DNA from: Rubinisphaera italica
GTDB taxonomy: Bacteria; Planctomycetota; Planctomycetia; Planctomycetales; Planctomycetaceae
DNA length: 64,000 nt
NCBI RefSeq assembly: GCF_007859715.1
Contig: NZ_SJPG01000001.1
Location: 310,001 to 374,000 of the forward strand
Direction: 5' to 3'
Part shown: positions 27,103 through 36,010 of the stretch, piece after piece
Layout: each line of letters starts with the position of its first letter
Numbering within the stretch: position 1 is the stretch's first letter
Position numbers and translations under genes: made by a program
The notes under the pieces: generated by a model
What the model saw: the letters and a program-made list of their open reading frames with translations, nothing else
What the model was told of the DNA's origin: nothing
Database searches by the model: none

Positions 27103-28416
27103 TTAATAAGCCTGAACCTGCAGACCAGGAATTGCGGCTTTGATCGCTTCTATTCCTTCATCGGTGACTTGCGTATTGCCGAGGTTGAGTGTTTTGAGTT
27201 TCTTCAATCCGTGCAGATCTTTGAGCCCTTCGTCGGTCACGCCGGTCAGTTTGAGATTGAGAGACTGCAGATTTTCCAGAGGTTTGAGATGCTGCAGGGC
27301 GGCATCCTGGATTTGCGTGTCCTGCAGATTCAATTCTGTCAGTGTTGTCATCCCACTGATGCTGGCGAGACCTTCATTAGTAATTCTTGTGAACCAGAGT
27401 TCGAGGACTCGGAGTTTTTTGAGAGAATTCAAATGAGCCAGTCCAGCATCGCCGATGAAAGTTTCGTTGAGATCGAGAACTTCGAGGTTGCTCAATGTGC
27501 CAATATGTTCGCAGCCAGCATCGCTGATGACGGTATCGCGAATGAGCAGAGTCTTGATCGACTGCATTCCGGCGAGATGCCCAAATCCTTCATCGCCCAC
27601 GTTGTCGCGACGCAAATGGAGCGTGTCCAGTTTTTTCAACTTGCCGACGGGTTCGAGAGCCGCATCGTCAATGGAAGTGTCATCCAGTTCCAGTCCCTGT
27701 AATTCAGGATTCTGAGTCAGAGCGATCGCCCCTTCATTGGAAACAACAGTCAGGTTTAAGTTGACGCGGCGAAGAGTCGGAATCTCGGCCAGTGTTTTTG
27801 CACCGACATCGGTTACGTTAGTTCGTTCAAGTTTAATGGTCGAAACAGAATCGAGTTCTTTCAGGTAGGGCAGACCATCGTCTGTGATATTCGTGAATCG
27901 CAAATCGAGTTCGCGAAGTTTATCCATTCCGGAAAGATGCTTGAGACCTTCGTTGGAAATATCGGTTTGACGCAGTCGTAACGCGATCAGATTCGTCAGA
28001 CCTGAAAGTTCTTTGAGGCCCGGGTCATCGAGTAATGCTTTTTCGAGGGAGAGTAATTGGAGTGTGTTGAGCGATCCAACAGTTTTCATTCCTGCATTCG
28101 TGAAGGTCGGGCCAAACAGGATTAATCGAGATAAGTCGGGTAGTCCCTTCAGGTACTCCAAATCGGCATCGCCTGCTTGTGTTCCAGAGAAATCGACAAG
28201 TGTGACATTGCCGGCTTCATTCTTATCCAACTGCGCGCCAAGCGTTTCAAGTTTAGCGACCGCTTCGGCATCGTCTGCTGCAGCAGGTGGCTCTGCCGCA
28301 TTTTCAGGTTGAGACTGTTCTGAAGTTGCTGGTGGTGTCGGTGGTGCAGGTTTGCAGCCGACAATCAGAAATGGAGCGGTTAGAAGAAGTGCAACGGTTG
28401 CAAATGCGAGTTTCAT
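27103..28416 (-). CDS. Leucine-rich-repeat lipoprotein
   Basis: A signal peptide ends in the lipobox LIVGC (Cys at about residue 21), followed by a Pro/Ala/Glu linker to about residue 55. The rest is a regular solenoid of about fourteen 24-residue leucine-rich repeats, each of the form [24 protein letters not shown], running to the C terminus without a cap. This spacing matches the cysteine-containing or bacterial LRR type common in planctomycetes. It is expected to face the periplasm and bind another protein or glycan. No enzymatic domain is present. Confidence 0.88.
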   Translation of the reverse strand: MKLAFATVALLLTAPFLIVGCKPAPPTPPATSEQSQPENAAEPPAAADDAEAVAKLETLGAQLDKNEAGNVTLVDFSGTQAGDADLEYLKGLPDLSRLILFGPTFTNAGMKTVGSLNTLQLLSLEKALLDDPGLKELSGLTNLIALRLRQTDISNEGLKHLSGMDKLRELDLRFTNITDDGLPYLKELDSVSTIKLERTNVTDVGAKTLAEIPTLRRVNLNLTVVSNEGAIALTQNPELQGLELDDTSIDDAALEPVGKLKKLDTLHLRRDNVGDEGFGHLAGMQSIKTLLIRDTVISDAGCEHIGTLSNLEVLDLNETFIGDAGLAHLNSLKKLRVLELWFTRITNEGLASISGMTTLTELNLQDTQIQDAALQHLKPLENLQSLNLKLTGVTDEGLKDLHGLKKLKTLNLGNTQVTDEGIEAIKAAIPGLQVQAY

Positions 28417-28731
28417 ATTCAGAGCTACTTTCGAGCAGAATGATGGTCTGTCAGTGTGGGTATATCCGATAGGGTCCTAAGCCAACCTTCCAGAGTAACG
28501 CACCTGAGTTCACTGTTCAAACGGGAAATCCGCTGGCAGGATCTAATTTTTTCAGTATGAGAGGTTTCAACTGAAAAATAGGAATTTCTTGAGGATTGAC
28601 TTCAAAATTGATTGAGTAAATTGGTACGATAAGATCAATCAAGACTGATGGATTCTTTTGAAACGGCTGGGAAGTTCATTACGACGGACTTCCCGCTCAC
28701 CCATATTCGTTTAGATGAAGATAGGAATTCT
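28417..28731. other. Divergent intergenic region
   Basis: These 315 bases lie between the LRR lipoprotein gene and the Gfo/Idh/MocA gene, which point away from each other. They should hold both promoters. I see no clear repeat, RNA gene or strong promoter match. An in-frame ATG at 28648 lacks a ribosome site and is not used as a start. Confidence 0.4.
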
Positions 28732-30048
28732 ATGACTAACAACAATACGAGACGCGACTTCTTAAAGACAACTGCTGTCGCTGGCGCTGCCTACTGGGTC
28801 GCCGGTTCCCCGAGCGTTGCACTGAGTGATAGCCCGAACGAAAAGCTGAACTTCGCCTGTATTGGTGTTGAAGGAAAAGGTTCGAGCGATACCGATGAAG
28901 CTGGCCGTTATGGCAATGTTGTTGCCCTTTGCGATATTGATGAAAATCGACTCGACAAGAAAGCCCGTCGCTATCCGGATGCGAAGAAGTTTGTCGATTA
29001 TCGTGAAATGCTGACCGAGATGGGAGATCAAATTGATGGCGTAACCGTCAGTACGCCCGACCACTCTCACGCCCCGGCTTCAGCCATGGCCATGAAAATG
29101 GGTAAGCACTGCTTCTGCCAGAAACCTCTGACATGGTCGGTCCATGAAGCCCGAGTCCTGCGAAAACTGGCCAATGAACATGGTGTTGCTACTCAGATGG
29201 GTAATCAGGGAACATCGGAAAATGGACTCCGCGAAGGTGTCGAAGTTGTTCAGTCGGGAGCGATTGGAACAGTCACTGATGTGCACGTCTGGACGAATCG
29301 TCCAGTCTGGCCGCAGGGAGAAGGGCGCCCCGAGGGAACTCCAGAAATTCCTAAAGGACTCCATTGGGATCTGTTCCTCGGACCTGCTCCTGAACGGCCC
29401 TACAATCCTGCTTATCTCCCATTCAAATGGCGTGGCTGGTTGGACTTCGGCACAGGAGCCCTGGGCGATATGGCCTGTCACACCGCCAACATGGCTGTGA
29501 TGGCTCTCGATCTGTTCGATCCGACTTCCGTCGTTGCGGAAACGACCGGCATTGTCGAAAACGAATCTTATCCGAAATCTTCTTCGATCGTCTTCCAGTT
29601 CCCAGCGACCGACAAACGGCCAGCTGTTAAAATGCACTGGTACGATGGCGGACGTCGTCCAGATCTGGATATCCTCAAAGGGGAAGATGTGCCAAACAGT
29701 GGTTCGATTCTCATCGGAACGGAAGGAGCCATGTTCTCACCAAACGATTACGGTGCGAAATACGTACTTCTGCCTCGCGACAAGTTCAGCGACTACAAGA
29801 AGCCCGAACAGAAACTGCCTCGTTCTCCAGGACATTTCAAAGAGTACGCACTGGCCTGTGCCGGTGGCGATCCTGCGATGTCCAACTTCAACTATGCTTC
29901 CCGTCTGACCGAAACCATCCTGCTTGGCAACGCAGCCATGCGAGCTGGAACAAAAATCGAATGGGATGCCGAAGCTGGCAAAATCACAAATGTTCCTGAA
30001 GCGAACAAGTTCCTCTCTCGCGATTACCGCGAAGGCTGGACTCTGTAA
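28732..30048 (+). CDS. Tat-exported Gfo/Idh/MocA-family oxidoreductase
   Basis: This is an NAD(P)-dependent sugar or inositol dehydrogenase-like protein. A twin-arginine signal, [21 protein letters not shown] (residues 5-25), is followed by a Rossmann domain ([17 protein letters not shown], about 40-56; [16 protein letters not shown]) and the EKP-type segment, here [14 protein letters not shown] (about 128-141), with Gln in place of the Glu usually seen. The C-terminal beta-sheet domain contains [19 protein letters not shown]. Export implies folding with cofactor before Tat transport. ATG 28732 is preceded by AGGA at 28723-28726. It is followed by a strong terminator. The substrate is unknown. 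Confidence 0.9.
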   Translation: MTNNNTRRDFLKTTAVAGAAYWVAGSPSVALSDSPNEKLNFACIGVEGKGSSDTDEAGRYGNVVALCDIDENRLDKKARRYPDAKKFVDYREMLTEMGDQIDGVTVSTPDHSHAPASAMAMKMGKHCFCQKPLTWSVHEARVLRKLANEHGVATQMGNQGTSENGLREGVEVVQSGAIGTVTDVHVWTNRPVWPQGEGRPEGTPEIPKGLHWDLFLGPAPERPYNPAYLPFKWRGWLDFGTGALGDMACHTANMAVMALDLFDPTSVVAETTGIVENESYPKSSSIVFQFPATDKRPAVKMHWYDGGRRPDLDILKGEDVPNSGSILIGTEGAMFSPNDYGAKYVLLPRDKFSDYKKPEQKLPRSPGHFKEYALACAGGDPAMSNFNYASRLTETILLGNAAMRAGTKIEWDAEAGKITNVPEANKFLSRDYREGWTL

Positions 30049-30073
30049 TAGACTTCGAGAACTGGAAATTAAA

Positions 30074-30105
30074 AAAGCCCTCGCTCTTCGGAACGAGGGC
30101 TTTTT
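30074..30105. terminator. Bidirectional intrinsic terminator
   Basis: AAAGCCCTCG (30074-30083) pairs with CGAGGGCTTT (30094-30103), with T runs outward on both strands. It lies between the convergent Gfo/Idh/MocA gene and the secreted hypothetical gene and can serve both. Confidence 0.9.
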
Positions 30106-30115
30106 GTGTTACTGA

Positions 30116-31657
30116 TCACTCAGCCTCTGCAGCGGCTTCGGTCACCTCATCCTCAGGCACATCATTCCAGGGATACTGACTGACATTCGGCTCAAGCAAT
30201 TCACCGTTTGCATCGAGTCGAAACGCGATTCTTGTGAGATGCCCCGGCTTTAGTTCAATACTAGAGCGGAACTTCGCCAATGGTTTTTCGGAAAATCCAA
30301 CCTGAAAACTTTGTGGGGCCAATCCTTCGACAATTGCCATTCCCTGATTGCTGAGTGTTTTGGTATAGCCGTAAGGGCCACCAAAAGTGATCGGACCGTA
30401 ACTGAAGTGCCAGTCTTTGACAGGTTGACCGTCGGCATCAGTTAAGGTAACGAGCATCGTCGAAAGCTCATGCCATTTCGGACGCAGCAGCATCACTTCT
30501 CCTAACGCTCCAACTTCTTCTTCAGGAGGTGGGAGTTCGATGATCGCTGGCAGATGATAAGGAGACGCAATTTTCAAACTGCCGGCAGCGCGACTGAAAT
30601 AGGTAAAACCGGAAAACTGGCCGGGATAGATTTCATGATAGGTTCCATCTGCTGTTGAACTATCCCCCGGGTAAATTCGATGGAAAGTTTTGCTGTTCTT
30701 ATTCCGAGGTGCAGCTTGAATAGGAGAGCTAGCTCCAGTGGGGGATCGATAAAACATTTTAATACTCTTTTGACCCTGCAGTGTAATTCGTTCCTCCGGC
30801 TGAGGATCTTCCAGGAAGACTCGCAGGAGTTTCGAACGTCGTGTCCCTTCACCGACACTTTGTAATGCCTCAAATGAATTACGCCAGCCAGGTGAGTCGA
30901 GTGGGTAGGGATTTAGAATATAGTTCTCATGCAACTCCAGTTTCTCAGGATCAATTAACAGACTCCTGCTGTCTTCAGGAGATAACATGACATCTCCCAC
31001 ATCACCCCCAGCCTGCTGCCGTCGCACAGTCAATGCCCATTTCAGTAGGGACTCAGCATCTGTTGCTACCTGATGCTCCGGGGCAGGAATGACTCCATTT
31101 TCCAGATCAACACCAACAACTCGGAATTGCAGACTTTCCTGAGGGACCCGAGCTAGTTGTTTCTGGAGTTCTTCGTCTCCCGACAGAATCAGTTTTGTGA
31201 TTTCCCCTTGAGGACTCCAGGTGACATCCAGAACTGCAATCACTGTATCAAATAACGCTACAGTCTCTCCATTGACTCTTAGAACAAATATTTCAACGGC
31301 TTTAATTTTCTGGCCAGGTTCCAGGCTTTTGGTGGAAACTACGAACGGATTAACAATTGCCACAGGTTTCTGTGTCAGGATGTTCCTCTCAATATAGCGT
31401 GGAACGAAATAGTTCTTTTTCGAGAATTGCACATGTGCAGGATTAGGAGTTTCCTCCTCAGACACTGTTTCCGAATCTGGGCTCGGTTCCTTGGGGATCG
31501 TCTCACCGGATTCTCCTTCGACCTCTTCGGTTCGCGGCTCAATTGCAGGCAGTGAATCGTCGGCTGGAGTGATCTCATCTGCGTCAAGGAGCGAAGTTGC
31601 GCAAATAATTACAACCAGCAAATAGGCCCCTTGAATATTCCAGTCGATCTTCTTCAT
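30116..31657 (-). CDS. Secreted hypothetical protein, 513 residues
   Basis: I do not recognise the family. ATG 31657 is chosen because GGAG lies seven bases upstream; it gives MKKIDWNIQGAYLLVVIICATSLL, a signal peptide. An acidic Ser/Glu/Pro-rich stretch follows (about 28-75). The central part is beta-rich with no catalytic motif. The C-terminal 110 residues (MLVTLTDADGQPVKDWHFSYGPITFGGPYGYTKT; MAIVEGLAPQSFQVGFSEKP) resemble a carboxypeptidase-regulatory or transthyretin-like beta sandwich. The last residues are Glu/Ala-rich. It is probably periplasmic or on the cell surface. It ends next to the bidirectional terminator shared with the convergent gene. Confidence 0.65.
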   Translation of the reverse strand: MKKIDWNIQGAYLLVVIICATSLLDADEITPADDSLPAIEPRTEEVEGESGETIPKEPSPDSETVSEEETPNPAHVQFSKKNYFVPRYIERNILTQKPVAIVNPFVVSTKSLEPGQKIKAVEIFVLRVNGETVALFDTVIAVLDVTWSPQGEITKLILSGDEELQKQLARVPQESLQFRVVGVDLENGVIPAPEHQVATDAESLLKWALTVRRQQAGGDVGDVMLSPEDSRSLLIDPEKLELHENYILNPYPLDSPGWRNSFEALQSVGEGTRRSKLLRVFLEDPQPEERITLQGQKSIKMFYRSPTGASSPIQAAPRNKNSKTFHRIYPGDSSTADGTYHEIYPGQFSGFTYFSRAAGSLKIASPYHLPAIIELPPPEEEVGALGEVMLLRPKWHELSTMLVTLTDADGQPVKDWHFSYGPITFGGPYGYTKTLSNQGMAIVEGLAPQSFQVGFSEKPLAKFRSSIELKPGHLTRIAFRLDANGELLEPNVSQYPWNDVPEDEVTEAAAEAE

Positions 31658-32143
31658 GTTTGTCTCCTGTTGTTGCCTGAGAACTTTTTGAATTTGCACA
31701 GAGATAAGAAAATTTGGCCTGAAGGTGTACAAATTAACTGTTCGTCCAGTCATCATAATATTTCGTCGATCTCTGATACACGTTCATTATGTGGAAAATG
31801 AATTAAATAAATACAGGAGTTCACGAATTAGAGAGTAATTTCTCATATTTCCACTGACGGTATCAAATTCTCACACTGCTGTTCGTCTCAATGAACGAAA
31901 AAACAATCACTTGCCAGCGTGCTGACGGCGTGTGGTTCCTCACGCCCACACCTGACCGCAATCGCGACTCCTCACGGACCAAGGTATCGAAAAATTCGCG
32001 CTGCCCGAAGTCTGGCTGTTCGTGCCCGACTCATCCGCAAACTCCTGTACGCTCCAGTAAAAAGATGGTTCCACGGGTGAAACCATCCTGATTAGGAAGT
32101 GAGCCATGCCTCTGATCATCCATAAAGAATAAATTTCGAAATG
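31658..32143. other. Divergent intergenic region with small hairpins
   Basis: About 485 bases lie between the secreted hypothetical gene and the GntR regulator. Two modest hairpins are present: GGCGTG (31927-31932) with CACGCC (31941-31946), and GATGGTT (32064-32070) with AACCATC (32081-32087). Short open frames here lack ribosome sites. I see no gene. Confidence 0.4.
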
Positions 32144-32163
32144 GTTGACGGTCGACCGTCGAC
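32144..32163. promoter_or_regulatory. 20-bp palindrome upstream of the GntR gene, likely operator
   Basis: GTTGACGGTCGACCGTCGAC is self-complementary except for one mismatched pair; the inner 14 bases (32147-32160) are perfect. It ends 16 bases before ATG 32180. GntR/FadR-type regulators bind short GC-centred palindromes and often repress themselves. Confidence 0.6.
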
Positions 32164-32179
32164 TGATTATCGTAATCTC

Positions 32180-32905
32180 ATGAACAAATTACGAGAAAAG
32201 ACGCTGAAAAATAGCTCGACCTTTAGAAAGGTCGAAAAACAAAGCGTTACCAACGATGTCGAAGGCCAGTTGCGCGAAGCCATTCTGGACGGGCGTCTCA
32301 AACCAGACGAGTCGCTTGCAGAAGCTCAGTTGGCGACCCAGTTCGGTGTAAGTCGCGCATCGGTGCGGCAGGCCAAGTTTCAACTCGCACAAGAAGGCTT
32401 GCTTGAATTTGATTCTCGAGGCACGGCCATTGTTCGCACACTCACTCAGGCGGATGTTCAGGAAATTGTCGAGTTTCGCGAAGTACTCGATTCCGCTGCG
32501 ATTCGATTGGCGTGTACGCGGTTGACCGAACATTCTGCCTCAAAACTGACTCGCTGTATTGAACAGATCGAAGCGGCACCGAACCTGTTACAGTTAACTT
32601 TGCTGGACATCGCTTTCCATGAGGAGATCGTCCGAGCCGCCGAAAATTCGAGGCTGCTTGCTGCCTGGCAGTTGCTGCGACCGCAGCTTGTCTTCTGGTT
32701 GGCGAGCATGCAGCGAATGCATGCTTCAATGATTTCTCAGACACATTCGGAAACTGCGGAGTCGCATCGTGAATTGCTCAATGCGCTTCATGCTGGCGAT
32801 GCAGATCGTTGCGAGCAGCTTGCTCGTCGTCACGCCAATGGTTTGAAGAAACTGTTCGATAACATCGACACCCCGCAAGGCATCGGTCAGTTTCGTAACA
32901 CATGA
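32180..32905 (+). CDS. GntR-family transcriptional regulator (FCD/FadR subfamily)
   Basis: The N-terminal winged helix-turn-helix (about residues 22-85) contains GQLREAILDGRLKPDESLAEAQLATQFGVSRASVRQAKFQLAQEGLLE. The C-terminal FCD ligand domain (about 92-225) has the FREVLDSAAIRLAC start and the metal-site histidines in DIAFHEEIVRAAEN (about 152) and ESHRELLNALHAGD (about 198). Such regulators usually sense small carboxylates or sugar acids. An upstream in-frame ATG (32141) lies on the palindrome and lacks a ribosome site, so ATG 32180 is used. Its target may be itself or the neighbouring sialidase-DUF1592 block; this is inference. Confidence 0.87.
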   Translation: MNKLREKTLKNSSTFRKVEKQSVTNDVEGQLREAILDGRLKPDESLAEAQLATQFGVSRASVRQAKFQLAQEGLLEFDSRGTAIVRTLTQADVQEIVEFREVLDSAAIRLACTRLTEHSASKLTRCIEQIEAAPNLLQLTLLDIAFHEEIVRAAENSRLLAAWQLLRPQLVFWLASMQRMHASMISQTHSETAESHRELLNALHAGDADRCEQLARRHANGLKKLFDNIDTPQGIGQFRNT

Positions 32906-33159
32906 TTGGCAATGCATGCCGGATATTTTGTAGGCACTTTCCATCTTCTTGATCCTCTTGATTGCTTTCATCGTCACTGATGTTCATGGCGTTATTCGTA
33001 TGCATGGCTTTTGTCATGCTGAAATTTGGTGATGAATTGCTTGTCAATCAAAGTTTTCAGGTGCCAACACCAATAGCCGTGTGCAGTCAGCCAGCCGTAT
33101 TCCAACAATGCCTTGCCGTCGCCCGTGTTGAGCAATTTCAATAAAACGCCTGCCACAGA

Positions 33160-34332
33160 TCAGTCCAGCCACCAGTGCAACACGTTTGTCTTACTATCTT
33201 CGTAAGCGTGTGAAGCCTGAATCAGCAAACGATTCGGGGTTTGGTCGTTTTTCGAACCGACGATGATGCTGTTGGAATACGCGCCGGTCCCGGTGTCTTG
33301 CATGCGCAGGTAGACGCCATCATCCCACTTCATACCGTCGGGCGAAGTGTAAAGAATCATGTGACCGCTGCCTTCGCCATACGCACCGCTACGGCCATGC
33401 ATATAGAACTTTCCGTTGAAGCCAATGAATTGCGGGTTGCGGATTTTGCGGCGGAAGTGCGAGGTTTTCACGGTGGACCACGTCGTGCCGCCGTCGGCGC
33501 TGGTTGTGTAGTCGAGGTCATGCTCGTTGGTGCGGTTGTAAACAAAGGCGATCAGATCTCCGTTCGCCAGACGGCCCAGCGATCCATAGCCGCGGTCTTT
33601 GGTGTTGAAGGGCAGCGCGCTTCGTCGGGTGAAGGTCTTGCCGCCATCGCTGCTGACGTGGAGTTCAAAGATGTGCTCGTCGGTCGTTCCCCACCACGTT
33701 CCCGTGGCGTCGTTGGCGAAATGCAGTGCGCGGATTTCTCCATCGTGATACACGGCGTCGTAAACTCGGCCGCGCGTTTCGCACACCGGCTTGGGCTCGC
33801 TCCATGTTTTCCCACCGTCCGAGCTAATGGAAGACAGCGGTGTCCAGTAAGGTTGCCACAGCGCGGTCGTCGAGATGTCACAGATCAGGTAGAACAAAAC
33901 GATGTCGCCTTGATCTGTCAGTACCGCTTTTTCGGCCATCGCCGTGCGGCCCTCGACTTTCTTAAAGAGTTGCTTCGAGAACGGCAGCGGCAGCCGGTTG
34001 CTCCAGGTCCGTCCGCCGTCCAACGATCGTTTGAACTCCATCCATCCGACCGCCGAGTGTCCGCCGTTGTCGCCGGAGCAGTTGGGGTAGAAGGCAAGAA
34101 GTTTGCCGTTGTCGTATTCCACTAACGCATGCCCCAGATGACCGCTACGATTGGTCGTGGAATGGTTAATGAACAGGATGCCCGCGTTCGGCGGATTCGG
34201 CGGTGTGATCTTCAGAGCGGACGTCGGTGTTGACTGGGCGCTTGTCGTGTTGGCGGCCAACGTAACAAGGAGTGCGACCGCGCCGATCCGAACGAACCAT
34301 GTTGGAGAGTATGTTGCAAAGAGTTGACTCAT
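33160..34332 (-). CDS. Secreted sialidase/BNR-repeat exo-hydrolase-like protein
   Basis: This is a six-bladed beta-propeller of the sialidase superfamily. ATG 34332 follows GGAGG and gives a signal peptide ending near ANTTSAQ (about residue 33). At least four Asp-box motifs are visible: SLDGGRTW, SSDGGKTW, SSDGGKTF and SADGGTTW. An Arg-rich N-terminal strand and acidic residues are present, but the catalytic Arg triad and Tyr/Glu pair cannot be confirmed by eye, so it may be a lyase-like or binding propeller. Base composition is high (39 of 60 G/C in line 33601), unlike most of the window. A decayed insertion sequence lies beyond its 5' end. Confidence 0.82.
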   Translation of the reverse strand: MSQLFATYSPTWFVRIGAVALLVTLAANTTSAQSTPTSALKITPPNPPNAGILFINHSTTNRSGHLGHALVEYDNGKLLAFYPNCSGDNGGHSAVGWMEFKRSLDGGRTWSNRLPLPFSKQLFKKVEGRTAMAEKAVLTDQGDIVLFYLICDISTTALWQPYWTPLSSISSDGGKTWSEPKPVCETRGRVYDAVYHDGEIRALHFANDATGTWWGTTDEHIFELHVSSDGGKTFTRRSALPFNTKDRGYGSLGRLANGDLIAFVYNRTNEHDLDYTTSADGGTTWSTVKTSHFRRKIRNPQFIGFNGKFYMHGRSGAYGEGSGHMILYTSPDGMKWDDGVYLRMQDTGTGAYSNSIIVGSKNDQTPNRLLIQASHAYEDSKTNVLHWWLD

Positions 34333-34471
34333 GCGGGGCCTCCGAAGGCTTGTTGTTGTGGACGACAACAGTAAACTGCCACCCCATATGTGGCAGGCTC
34401 GTTGCTGATAGGAATTTTGATTCCCAGTAGTCTAGTCGTCCCTGCATAACCCTGTAAAGTCTTCCATTTTA

Positions 34472-36004
34472 GGGTTGCAGAGCCAATTCGGTTTGGTATT
34501 TTTGACCAGCTTTCTTTCGATTCCTCTCAAAAGCTGGCAACAAAAATGTTGCCGAAAAATTCCCGTTCTGAACCGGATTTGTTCACTGTTTCGCTTAAAA
34601 AAGTGATTGATCTGGAGCATTCTCTCGTCAAACTGGCTGCTTTAATCGACTGGGATGCGATTCGTCAGGAAATTGAACCTGTTTTCTGTGACGACAATGG
34701 TCGACCGGCTACGGAGGTGCGGGTTGTGATGGGATTGTTTTATCTGAAGTCCGCCTTCGACCAGAGTGATGAGCAACTCATCCAACGCTGGATCGAGAAC
34801 CCTTATTGGCAGTGGTTCTGCGGCTACACGGTGATGCAGCATAAGCCGCCGATCGATCCCACCACGCTCTCCCGCTGGCGTTCGCGGCTCGGAGCCGAGC
34901 GTCTCGAAATTCTTCTGCAGCAAACGATTCACGTCGCCCGGCGCACAGGGCAACTTCGCAAACCCCAGCTCGCAAAAATCAATATCGACACGACCGTCCA
35001 GCCCAAAGCAATCGCCTTTCCGACCGATGCGCGTTTGTATTTCAAAGCGGCCCGTTCGCTGGTTCGAATGGCTCAAAATGCGGGTGTGGTATTGCGGCGA
35101 TCCTACAAATTCACCAACAAAACTCTCCTGGTGATGCAGGGGCGTTATGCCCGTGCGAAGCACTACCGGCGCGCCCGCAAATGCGAACGCAAACTCCGTA
35201 CGCACCTCGGCTGCCTTCTGCGGGATGTGTCGCGGAAGTTGACCAGTATCACGAATCCGACGCACCGGGAAGCCCTCGAGCAACTGCTGACAATCGTAAG
35301 GCAAATATTTAAACAACAGCGAACCGACAGTCCGAAAATCTACAGCGTCCCAGCGAGGCTGGTTTGTTCCGATCGAATGATTCACTTCTCACGTAATCAT
35401 GCCTTAAGCTCTTTTCAATTTATGATACCGTCAACCGACGGAACCGCACGTCGAGTGCATCGCCAAAGGGAAGGCGCACAAGAAGTATGAATTCGGCTGC
35501 AAAGTGAGTGTGGCGACCACGAATGCCAATAACTTCATTGTCGGTGTGCTTGCTTTACATGGGAATCCCTTCGATGGCCACACACTTCAGCAGGTGGTGA
35601 AGATCACTGAGATTGAGCCCGCACACATCATAGTTGATCGTGGCTATCGTGGCCATGATTATCAGGGATCAGGGAAGGTGCATCTGGCCGGGCGGATTCC
35701 AAAAACAGCGACGCGGGCGTTTCGGAAAATGCTCAAACGTCGCAGCGCAATCGAGCCAACAATTGGCCATCTCAAGAGCGATCACCGGATGGAGCGAAAC
35801 TATTTGAAGGGTCGCGAAGGAGATCGCATCAATGCTCTGGTGAGTGCGATTGGTTACAACCTGCGCAAGCTCCTGGCCGGTCTGGCCTGCGCCTGGTTTT
35901 TACCCATCCTGGCCATCGACAGACTCAACGGAAAACTCAAAAGCCGGCTGTATCAATTCATTTTGCCGGGACAAAACCCCAACACTTGGCCTTTTCTGAT
36001 AAGT
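34472..36004 (+). mobile_element. IS5-type insertion sequence, decayed
   Basis: About 1.5 kb surround the transposase remnants. The ends look like imperfect inverted repeats: left GCCAATTCGGTTTGG near 34482-34496, and right, read inward on the minus strand, GGCCAAGTGTTGGGG near 35977-35991, both followed by a T-rich stretch. Exact ends and target duplication could not be fixed. It has lost coding integrity and abuts the truncated DUF1592 gene. Confidence 0.65.
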
Positions 36005-36010
36005 CCGTAG
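34546..36010 (+). pseudogene. IS5-family DDE transposase, disrupted
   Basis: The first part (34546 to about 35350) encodes a DUF772-like N terminus (VRVVMGLFYLKSAFDQSDEQLIQRW) and the first catalytic Asp (KINIDTTVQPKAI). The second part, in another frame (about 35441-36010), resumes with PHVECIAKGKAHKKYEFGC and carries the second Asp (HIIVDRGYRGHD) and the Glu (RRSAIEPTIGHLK). Between them about 90 foreign bases interrupt the reading after KIYSV, introducing a frameshift. All three DDE residues survive but on separate fragments, so the enzyme should be inactive. Confidence 0.85.
35351..35440. other. About 90-bp insertion inside the transposase gene
   Basis: Coding similarity to IS5-type transposases stops after TACAGCGTC (35341-35349) and resumes at GAACCGCACGTCGAG (35441-35455). 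The intervening bases contain ATGATT/AATCAT (35377-35382 with 35395-35400) and CCGTC-AACC-GACGG (35428-35441) palindromes. Origin unknown; a small palindromic element is possible. Confidence 0.6.

Noticed and set aside
31927..31946. GGCGTG/CACGCC stem as part of a tRNA-like gene
   Set aside because: No cloverleaf could be built; only an isolated stem.
31891..32091. Short Cys/Pro-containing open frame before the GntR gene
   Set aside because: No ribosome site, no family features, and it overlaps a hairpin-bearing intergenic region.
33241..34125. 294-codon open frame on the plus strand across the sialidase-like gene
   Set aside because: High GC in this block makes long antisense frames common; the minus strand has signal peptide and Asp boxes.
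34642..35385. 247-codon minus-strand frame over the transposase
   Set aside because: Antisense shadow of an identifiable DDE transposase.
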